DNA of 29,150 bases from CAYWMP01 sp964459445. GTDB lineage: Bacteria > Desulfobacterota > DSM-4660 > Desulfatiglandales > HGW-15. The stretch spans positions 1 to 29,150 of the forward strand of contig CAYWMP010000062.1 of the NCBI GenBank assembly GCA_964459445.1, given 5' to 3'. Positions 14,630 through 20,862 of this stretch are shown one piece after another. A program made the position numbers and the translations under genes. Position 1 is the first letter of the stretch. Every line of letters begins with the position of its first letter. The notes beneath the pieces are model-generated. The model was not told the origin of the DNA. It saw only the letters and a list, made by a program, of their open reading frames with translations, and did not search any database.

Positions 14630-14976
14630 ATAGCTTTTCTTGCCCATCATACGAGAGGAAAGCACGGAAACAATTATCGCCTTGCGAAGGAAGGGGAAAA
14701 GTCCGCTTTTCTCCTGATGAGCAAGGACCTGGAATCCGACCAACACAAAGCCATCCAGGAGCAAATTCCTGCTTACCTATTCAGAAGCCCCAAAAAACCG
14801 ATTAATAAGCGCATGCCCACCCTTAAAAGTGTATCACCAGTGATTTCAAATAGTCGCATACGGCTTGAGGGTTCAATAAGGGGTTTTTAACTTTTTGGAA
14901 AAGCGCCTTAAAAGGGTCTAGGGTGCTCCATTGTTAAGGATGGTTTTGAGCCATTAAAATTGGTTTATGAGCCACC
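14630..14976 (+). other. Gene-free stretch with an ORF remnant
   Basis: After the dUTPase-fold stop codon the same frame stays open to a stop at 14888-14890 (86 codons, including EKSAFLLMSKDLESDQHKAI and EQIPAYLFRSPKK). An ATG at about 14716 has no ribosome site. The first part reads like protein, but I recognise no family; it may be a decayed gene tail. Nothing else is seen to 14976. Confidence 0.3.
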
Positions 14977-15325
14977 CTATCCATACTCATCGGTAAGCGC
15001 GGCCATGGCTTCTTTGAGCTCTTTCAAAGAAACATCGCTCTTTTCGGATTTGGAATAGCGAACATTGGCTGATTTTGCTCTCTTCGTCAAGTTTGTAGAT
15101 CAATCTGAATCCGCCGCTTTTCCCTTTCGTTGCGCTCGTGTTTCGGAATCTGACTTTATAGACCGGAGCATTGATATGAGGAATAATGAATCCAGAGGGG
15201 GCATGGTCCTCTAGTTCAGATAAAATCTTCTCGATATCGGATATTGCTTTTGAATATTTCTTTTTGAGGTGTTTTACGTTTTTTTAGAAAGGCTTAAAGG
15301 TGGGATTGATCCTATATTTGCTCAA
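14977..15325 (-). pseudogene. RelE/HigB-type toxin, disrupted
   Basis: The minus strand encodes a recognisable RelE-family mRNA-interferase toxin in pieces. It begins at a TTG (15325) overlapping the end of the upstream gene: YRINPTFKPF, then an in-frame TAA, then KNVKHLKKKYSKAISDIEKI, VYKVRFRNTSATKGKSGGFR and LIYKLDEES. The frame is then lost by a small deletion and the tail continues in another frame as YSKSEKSDVSLKELKEAMAA to a stop at 14977. The hydrophobic strand normally between LDEE and YSKSEKSD is missing. One nonsense and one frameshift imply an inactive toxin, unless they are assembly errors. Confidence 0.6.
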
Positions 15326-15755
15326 TCACTTCTCTCCAGGGAGGGATTTCTTTTGATGGGTTTATTCCTTTCGCGGCATCTTCAATCTTCGAAGCGATCT
15401 GAGGATCCAAGCCTATCTCTAGGGACTCGATCACATCTTCCAAGAACTCATTATAGTGAGTAAGCTGGATCTTATCTTGCTTCGTCACAAAAGGGAATCC
15501 CTGATCGAGCATATGCGACAATCCTTCATGATACTTGTTGTGGAGGTTCTTGAGCACTGAAAGAATCAATTCGGATGTTTCCCTATCCCAACTCTCCAAG
15601 TCCGTCCTCTGCTCAATCTTCTTCATGCTGTAAAGCATGAATTTGGTCGCCATAGCTACCAAAAGCTTGTTCTTTAGCGCAGAAAGCCAAGTCAATGTAC
15701 CTTCGGCCTTCAAGCTTCTGTTTTTGAATTCTTCGAATGTGATTGCCGTTGCCAT
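15312..15755 (-). CDS. Hypothetical protein upstream of the broken RelE-type toxin
   Basis: 147 aa, predominantly helical, no signal peptide or membrane segment, no family recognised. Its last codons (EIPPWREVIEQI) overlap the probable TTG start of the toxin remnant, the arrangement of an antitoxin-toxin operon. The length is greater than a usual RelB-type antitoxin and no DNA-binding motif is obvious, so antitoxin is a context guess. The ATG at 15755 has only a weak ribosome site. Confidence 0.5.
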   Translation of the reverse strand: MATAITFEEFKNRSLKAEGTLTWLSALKNKLLVAMATKFMLYSMKKIEQRTDLESWDRETSELILSVLKNLHNKYHEGLSHMLDQGFPFVTKQDKIQLTHYNEFLEDVIESLEIGLDPQIASKIEDAAKGINPSKEIPPWREVIEQI

Positions 15756-15852
15756 GCTTCAATTCATTGCGAGAGAATGGTTTGAAAATTATATGTAACT
15801 GCTACCAATTATATCGACATCTCCGTACCAAAAGTCAAGAAGCTATTTACTT

Positions 15853-16053
15853 TTACGTCTCTAATGCAATTTCTCTTCCATTTTCTTCACTATCCTCTTC
15901 CCAAGAGATCCCCTCTTTAGTCAGAAGATCTTTGGTTAGTTTCTCGATGAGACTGGCCATTGATCTGCTGTCTCTCTTGACTGCTATGCTGAGCGCATTT
16001 TTAACACCAGATGTCATCCTCAGAAGCGATTGTTTTCCTTCTCGTTTTCTCAA
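15853..16053 (-). CDS. Small ribbon-helix-helix-like protein
   Basis: 66 aa. The central part, SLLRMTSGVKNALSIAVKRDSRSMASLIEKLTKDLL, has the strand plus two-helix pattern of the RHH (CopG/Arc) fold with the typical RDSRSMASLIEKL second-helix start. RHH proteins bind DNA as dimers, often as antitoxins or as copy-number and self-regulators. The frame begins with TTG at 16053; an internal ATG (M13) would cut into the strand, so TTG is preferred. It lies 97 bp upstream of the 147-aa gene on the same strand and may belong to that toxin-antitoxin-like group. Confidence 0.55.
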   Translation of the reverse strand: MRKREGKQSLLRMTSGVKNALSIAVKRDSRSMASLIEKLTKDLLTKEGISWEEDSEENGREIALET

Positions 16054-16242
16054 CAGGTAAGCCCTTTTCTATCCGTTTTTTGTAACAAAAAGGTCTTAGG
16101 AAGTCCATTTCAAGAAATTGCCCATATGCAAATAGATTGACACTCGTCTATATTTACCTTCAAATACGTATATGGTATTGGCGTGAAATCTTGAAGGAGG
16201 ATTTTTTTAGATTGGTACTTCGGTGCTAATTGAGATGAGAAA

Positions 16243-18717
16243 ATGGTGGCTTTGAAATATCTGGATTCAATCACTGAGCAAATTGAGGCTACTAAAGACG
16301 AACTAACCGATCTCGACGGAAGAATGGCGGTTCTGAAGAAAAAACTCCTTAAGCTGAAAGCACTTCGGAATTCATTCCATGGCGGCGAGCCCCAATCTTT
16401 GAAGACACTTTGTACTGGACTCTCGAAGGAATCCTCTGAAGCAGAAAAGATAGCCGTTTTCCGTTCCCTATTCAGGGGTCGAGAAGATGTCTTTGCCAAA
16501 CGCTTTGAAAGTGCAAAATCTGGAAAAAGCGGTTATCAGCCTGCCTGTCGAAATGAGTGGATTCGGGGGCTATGCCGGAAACCTGCTGTTAAGTGCGCTG
16601 ATTGCGATGTTCGCGATTTCATGCCTATTTCTGACGAAGTCATCCTAAACCATTTAATGGGAAAGGATCAGTCTAAACTTTCAACCAAGGATTTTACTAT
16701 TGGCGTTTATCCCCTGCTGCCAGACGAAACTTGTTTGTTTTTGGCCGTCGATTTCGACAAAGAAACATGGCAAGAGGATTCCAAAGTCTATCTTGAAACT
16801 TGCCGAGAGTTTGACGTTCCTGCCGCCCTTGAAAGGTCAAGATCGGGAAATGGGGGGCACATCTGGATCTTTTTTTCTGAAACTATCCCTTCAAAACTAG
16901 CGAGGCAATTAGGCGCATTCATATTAACACAGTCAATGGAAACGCGACCAGAAATGGGTTTTGATTCTTATGATCGATTCTTCCCAAGCCAGGATACCTT
17001 GCCGAAAGGCGGGTTTGGCAATCTGATCGCTTTGCCGCTTCAAAAAACGCCCCGCAAAAAAGGAAATAGCGTATTCATTGATCAGAATTTTTATCCCTAT
17101 CCAGATCAATGGGCTTTTCTTTCATCCATCAGGCGCATGAATTTGAGGGAAGTTGAACGCGTCGTAGAAAAAGCAGCCTATCGAGGAGGTGTGCTCGGCG
17201 TTCGATATGTGAGTACTGATGAAGATGATGTTGCTCCCTGGTTATACAGTCCTTCGGGACGAAAACCGGAAAGACCAATCAAGGGTCCATTGCCGGACCA
17301 GATCGAGATTGTGACTGGAAACCAAATCTACATCAAAAAGAAGGTGTTACCTCCGGCCCTTCTGAACCGTTTGATTCGACTCGCTGCCTTCCAAAATCCA
17401 GAGTTCTTTAGGGCTCAGGCCATGCGTTTTCCGACATTCAATAAGCCCCGAATTGTTCATTGCTGTGAGGATTTTTCGAAATACATCGGTCTACCGCGTG
17501 GGTGTCTGGATGACGCATTGAATCTGCTTCAAGCGCTTTGCATCCGTGTCAAAATAACAGATGAGCGATTCGGCGGTATTCCAATAGATGTACGTTTTAA
17601 TGGTGCATTGCGCCCGGATCAAAAATTGGCAACTGATGTCATGCTGAAATATGACACAGGCGTATTATCTGCCTCCACAGCCTTCGGGAAAACCGTTGTT
17701 GCCGCATTTATGATTGCAGAGAGATCAGTGAATACGCTTGTTCTTGTTCATCGAAAGGAACTACTCGATCAGTGGATTGCGCGGCTCAGTTCATTTCTTG
17801 ATCTTCACCAAGAAAAGATTGGACAAATCGGCGGTGGTAAACGAAAACCGACGGGATTGATCGACGTTGCCATGATTCAGAGTATCAGCAGAAAGGGCGT
17901 TGTTGATGATATTGTGGCGGAATATGGGCATCTGATGGTGGATGAATGCCATCACATTTCTGCCAGGAGTTTTGAAATCGTCGCAAGGCAGAGTAAAGCA
18001 AAATACGTTACCGGTCTATCTGCGACAGTTATACGCAAAGACGGCCACCATCCGATTATCTTTATGAATTGCGGCCCGGTTCGTTTCAAAGTGGATGACA
18101 AAAAACAGGCTGCAAAAAGACCATTTATTCATAAAGTAATCACAAGAAAGACAAACTTCGGAATTCTACATTCATTCGATCTTGAGAAGTACTCCGCGAT
18201 TCACGAAATATATGCGGCCTTGATAGATGACGAAGAAAGAAATCTAATGATCGTCAAGGACATCCTAGGATCTGTTTCAAATGGTCGATTTCCCCTCATC
18301 CTCACCGAGCGAAAAAAGCACTTAGAAAAACTCAAAACCATGATCGATGGAAAAATCCAGAATGTGATTGTCCTGAAAGGAGGAATGGGTAAAAAGCAGC
18401 GAGAATCTGCTTTGAGAGCTCTTGATAGTCTTCCAGAAGATGAAGAAAAAGTCATTCTTGCAACCGGAAAATATCTGGGAGAGGGATTTGATAACCAAAG
18501 GCTGGATACCCTGTTTCTGACCTTGCCGATTTCCTGGAAGGGGACGTTGACGCAGTATGCTGGGCGTCTCCACAGAACGCACGACATGAAAAAGGATGTT
18601 TTAATTTACGATTATGCTGATCTTAACGTGCCGACGCTTTCCAGAATGTACGATAGACGCGTTACCGGATACCGCTCAATTGGTTACGAAATCACTCCGG
18701 ATTCTAGCTTCGAATAG
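16243..18717 (+). CDS. Archaeo-eukaryotic primase (AEP) + SF2 helicase fusion, TOTE-like conflict protein
   Basis: 824 aa. An N-terminal coiled coil (about 5-45) is followed by an AEP primase-polymerase domain: a Cys cluster C102/C111/C118/C121, catalytic FLAVDFD with D170 and D172, the SGNGGHIWIFF motif with H206, and FDSYDRFFPSQD with GGFGNLIALPLQ. From about 460 comes a superfamily-2 helicase: STAFGKT with K483, LVLVHRKELLDQW, DECH at 567-570, GLSAT, and QYAGRLHR at 771-778. All catalytic motifs of both domains look intact. This primase-helicase fusion matches what has been described as TOTE-type conflict systems, thought to act on invading or damaged nucleic acid. ATG 16243 is the first possible start (in-frame stop at 16231), with only weak GAGATGAG before it; a better AAGGAGG (16194-16200) is too far away. 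The gene stands alone on the + strand in the ssrA-bounded region. Confidence 0.85.
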   Translation: MVALKYLDSITEQIEATKDELTDLDGRMAVLKKKLLKLKALRNSFHGGEPQSLKTLCTGLSKESSEAEKIAVFRSLFRGREDVFAKRFESAKSGKSGYQPACRNEWIRGLCRKPAVKCADCDVRDFMPISDEVILNHLMGKDQSKLSTKDFTIGVYPLLPDETCLFLAVDFDKETWQEDSKVYLETCREFDVPAALERSRSGNGGHIWIFFSETIPSKLARQLGAFILTQSMETRPEMGFDSYDRFFPSQDTLPKGGFGNLIALPLQKTPRKKGNSVFIDQNFYPYPDQWAFLSSIRRMNLREVERVVEKAAYRGGVLGVRYVSTDEDDVAPWLYSPSGRKPERPIKGPLPDQIEIVTGNQIYIKKKVLPPALLNRLIRLAAFQNPEFFRAQAMRFPTFNKPRIVHCCEDFSKYIGLPRGCLDDALNLLQALCIRVKITDERFGGIPIDVRFNGALRPDQKLATDVMLKYDTGVLSASTAFGKTVVAAFMIAERSVNTLVLVHRKELLDQWIARLSSFLDLHQEKIGQIGGGKRKPTGLIDVAMIQSISRKGVVDDIVAEYGHLMVDECHHISARSFEIVARQSKAKYVTGLSATVIRKDGHHPIIFMNCGPVRFKVDDKKQAAKRPFIHKVITRKTNFGILHSFDLEKYSAIHEIYAALIDDEERNLMIVKDILGSVSNGRFPLILTERKKHLEKLKTMIDGKIQNVIVLKGGMGKKQRESALRALDSLPEDEEKVILATGKYLGEGFDNQRLDTLFLTLPISWKGTLTQYAGRLHRTHDMKKDVLIYDYADLNVPTLSRMYDRRVTGYRSIGYEITPDSSFE

Positions 18718-18731
18718 GATTGAATTCAATC

Positions 18732-18839
18732 TCAAGAATCTTCGTATGTAATCCCTTCCCTTAAATTCGGATAGAGCTTTCGCATGCAATCTGGGCATAG
18801 CGTATGGGTTATGGGGGCATTGGGTGATGATTGAATGAT
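18732..18839 (-). pseudogene. Truncated duplicate of the zinc-ribbon-like gene
   Basis: About 35 codons (IIQSSPNAPITHTLCPDC then MRKLYPNLREGITYEDS, stop at 18732-18734) closely match the C-terminal half of the protein at 12317-12565. The DNA is nearly identical across the 40 nt around ITHTLCPDC. Upstream of 18840 the similarity ends and there is no start codon or first CxxC pair. It is a broken copy lying about 6.4 kb from the intact gene. Confidence 0.7.
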
Positions 18840-18933
18840 TAGGTTTTCAAATCTTCGAAGATCTCATCGGGAGTGGAAAAGTTCTTTCCCTAGCCAAGAA
18901 TCCCACAAAATCTAATATTACATTGAGACTAAC

Positions 18934-19248
18934 CTATGATGTCGTTTGAGGATTGGGTTTTGGAATCTTATTCTGGCAACGAGAAAGGCTGTGCAATGCT
19001 TTTATATCTCCTGAGATTAAAGCTTCTTTTTTTGCCCGGGTCCATTTCTTGATTTGTTGTTCCCTATGAATAGCTGCCACTTTAGAATTCTCCTCTTCGG
19101 AATATACCAGTTCGACAGGACGGCGAACCGCCGTGTATCTGGGGCCTCGGCCCGCATTGTGCCGTTTGACTCGTCGTTGGAGACTATCGGTGTGGCCTAT
19201 GTAGTAGGAGAGGTCTGAGCATTTCAGAATATATATGAACCAGGGCAT
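18934..19248 (-). CDS. GIY-YIG nuclease-domain protein (UPF0213/YhbQ-like)
   Basis: 104 aa counted from the internal ATG at 19248 (PWFIYILKC...YYIGHTDSLQRRVKRHNAG), because the frame upstream to 19341 has no GIY-YIG-like content. It has the GIY (IYI) and YIG motifs, the conserved Arg in QRRV, and the longer C-terminal part with VRRPVELVYSEEENSKVAAI and HREQQIKKWTRAKKEAL of the UPF0213 branch. Function of this branch is not settled; DNA cleavage or repair-linked roles are proposed. It is the second of two GIY-YIG genes in tandem downstream of the tmRNA end, belonging to a different branch from the one at 19310. Confidence 0.85.
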   Translation of the reverse strand: MPWFIYILKCSDLSYYIGHTDSLQRRVKRHNAGRGPRYTAVRRPVELVYSEEENSKVAAIHREQQIKKWTRAKKEALISGDIKALHSLSRCQNKIPKPNPQTTS

Positions 19249-19309
19249 CCTGTTTGTCTCGTGATTAGTGGCCTGCCATGAGCGAGGAGAAAAGCGGTGG
19301 GATTGGTGT

Positions 19310-19555
19310 TCAAAACCAGAAATGGCGGTTGGCGAAGGCATGACCCGACCCGGATTTCAAATAGCGTTCAAATCCGCGGGCTTGGTTTAAAGTTTCAAAA
19401 GCAATGTAAAGCTTAAGTTTCCAGGGTTTCAAGCTGGCGGTATGGTTACACTTTCCGGCATTATGCTCTTTCAGGCGCTTCTTGAGATCAGATGTATGAC
19501 CGATGTACCGTTCAGCTGGTTTAGCTAGGCTTTCCAGAATATAAGTGAAGTGCAC
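19310..19555 (-). CDS. Short GIY-YIG nuclease-domain protein next to tmRNA
   Basis: 81 aa. FTYILESL and YIGHTSDLKKRLKEHNAG give the GIY and YIG motifs and catalytic Arg, and the end, ARGFERYLKSGSGHAFANRHF, is the short-subfamily tail shared with 13243-13488. The start is GTG at 19555 with no clear ribosome site, as in the other copy. It begins 145 bp beyond the tmRNA 3' end and reads in the same direction as tmRNA, so it could be expressed by read-through of the tmRNA transcript. Confidence 0.85.
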   Translation of the reverse strand: MHFTYILESLAKPAERYIGHTSDLKKRLKEHNAGKCNHTASLKPWKLKLYIAFETLNQARGFERYLKSGSGHAFANRHFWF

Positions 19556-19662
19556 GGGGAGGGCCTGTTAGTGGAAGTGAGTTTGCACAAAAAAGTCATC
19601 CTTCGCACAAGGCTATGGATGACACCATCCTTCACTCGTTTTATTTGAATTTTGTTGGCCTG

Positions 19663-19703
19663 CCATCCGTAGCTCGTGAACGAAGTGAACGAGCGAAGGA
19701 TGG
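19663..19703. repeat. Hairpin at the tmRNA 3' end
   Basis: CCATCC (19663-19668) pairs with GGATGG (19698-19703), with an inner AGCTCGT / ACGAGC(G) stem; the outer arm overlaps the tmRNA CCA. A smaller related motif, TCATCC (19597-19602) with GGATGA (19617-19622), lies between this hairpin and the GIY-YIG start. It is the counterpart of the hairpins at 13550-13614. Confidence 0.6.
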
Positions 19704-20057
19704 TGGAGGCGGGGGGAGTCGAACCCCCGTCCGAAAATATTCCACTTAAGCGTCTACATATATAGCCCGATATAGAATGTTCGCCCCGAGGGTTCCTATC
19801 GGACCAGGTTGCCACGGGACTAGCCTATGGATGTATTCGCCTTACCTACCCATAGGCCGGTAGGATCGGCTATCCTGCTGTGTCGGCGCCCTCAATCGAT
19901 CTCGCAGGAAAGATCGGGAGGACGCTAGCCGTCTTAAGCGGCTAGGGCGTACGCATAATCGTCTGCGTTTGTGTTTATACCACCCGTTTTACGAGCTGGG
20001 CGGAACCTCGATATGCAGCTTAAGTTTCTCTATCCCCGTCGAAACCGTTTCGCCCCC
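19701..20057 (-). ncRNA. ssrA: tmRNA (ssrA)
   Basis: One-piece tmRNA of about 357 nt. The 5' end GGGGGCG (from 20057) pairs with CGCCTCC at the 3' end (one G-U pair), and TTCGA lies in the T loop with an encoded CCA. The tag reading frame near 19945-19985 ends YALAA then TAA; aligned with E. coli the tag is probably TNADDYAYALAA with ACA as resume codon, though the first residue is uncertain. tmRNA with SmpB rescues stalled ribosomes and marks the products for proteolysis. It lies directly downstream of smpB in the same orientation but has its own promoter. Its 3' 27 nt are duplicated at 13613. Confidence 0.95.
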
Positions 20058-20093
20058 AGGAATGAGATGCATAAGCGGTGGGAAACAGAGAAT

Positions 20094-20121
20094 ATTGTAA
20101 CCACTTTCGTCAAATAGTCAA
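20094..20121 (-). promoter_or_regulatory. tmRNA promoter
   Basis: On the minus strand TTGACT (20121-20116) is followed after 16 nt by TACAAT (20099-20094), so transcription starts roughly 30 nt before the mature 5' end, leaving a leader for RNase P. The -35 overlaps the smpB stop codon. Confidence 0.65.
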
Positions 20122-20582
20122 TATCCCTGTTTTTTTCTCTCTCGGTCCATCTCCCTTTTGAGATCCCTCTCCTGGATGGACCGCCTTTTATCCACCTTTC
20201 TTTTTCCCTTGGCCAATGCGAGCTGGATTTTGGCCCAACCTCCGGAGAAGTAAACTTTCAAAGGGATCAGGGAATACCCCCTTTCCTCGGTTTTTACTGT
20301 GAGTCGCTTGATTTCCTTGCTGTGCATCAACAATTTTCTGGTCCGTGTGGGATCCAGGTCCATGTAGTGTGCATAGGGGTAGGGATTGATGTGCATGTTG
20401 TGGAGATAGACCTGACCTCTCTTTACCCTGGCATAGCTGTCCACCAGGTTGGCACGCCCCTCCCTCAGGGACTTTACCTCGGGACCAATAAGGACCATGC
20501 CGGCCTCATAGACCTCTTCAATAAAATAATCGTATGCCGCCTTTTTGTTCTGACATACGATTCTTTTCTTTTTTTCTGTCAA
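20118..20582 (-). CDS. smpB: SsrA-binding protein SmpB
   Basis: 154 aa, full length for SmpB. It shows CQNKKAAYDYFIEEVYEAGMVL, the GPEVKSLREGRANLVDSYA core, YLHNMHINPY, and the basic C-terminal tail (LAKGKRKVDKRRSIQERDLKREM) that folds into the mRNA channel. SmpB binds the tRNA-like part of tmRNA and is required for trans-translation. The reading frame appears to start with TTG at 20582 (GCGAGAA before it); no better start exists, since the conserved region begins within 10 residues. The gene pairs with ssrA immediately downstream. Confidence 0.95.
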   Translation of the reverse strand: MTEKKKRIVCQNKKAAYDYFIEEVYEAGMVLIGPEVKSLREGRANLVDSYARVKRGQVYLHNMHINPYPYAHYMDLDPTRTRKLLMHSKEIKRLTVKTEERGYSLIPLKVYFSGGWAKIQLALAKGKRKVDKRRSIQERDLKREMDRERKKQGY

Positions 20583-20681
20583 CGTTCTCGCTGAGATTTA
20601 GTTTATGGTTTTGTGGAGTTATCGAATCTTCCCTTCAAATGGATGAGGGATGAAATATCTAAAATGGTGCTTAGGCGAAGC

Positions 20682-20796
20682 GATGCTGGTTGCTAGTTGC
20701 TTGATACTGGATAAAACAAAAACTGATCGTTATCTACCTCATTTCCCCGAAAGCGGAATCTTCAACCAGCATCCAGGAACAAGCATCTAGCATCAG
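20682..20796. repeat. Imperfect inverted repeat, intergenic
   Basis: The 280-bp space between ptsI and smpB holds a left arm at 20682-20712 (GATGCTGGTTGCTAG..., ACTGGAT) and a right arm at 20764-20796 (ACCAGCATCCAG..., TCTAGCATC) that are imperfect reverse complements built of reiterated ATGCTGG/CCAGCAT and GCTAG units. The reiterated, degenerate style resembles the element at 3371-3479 without sharing its sequence. No gene is visible here. Confidence 0.5.
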
Positions 20797-20862
20797 TTCG
20801 CAAATTACATTACAGCGTGTATAAGCTTTAAAAATATTTGAGATCCCAGTTTATATAGACAC

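Noticed and set aside
14630..14890. Read-through extension of the dUTPase-fold protein past its stop codon
   Set aside because: The frame stays open for 86 codons, but the protein already ends naturally after a membrane helix and no recoding signal is seen; treated as a remnant ORF.
18934..19341. N-terminally extended GIY-YIG protein overlapping its neighbour
   Set aside because: The first 31 residues of the long frame have no family similarity and would overlap the upstream gene; the ATG at 19248 directly precedes the domain.
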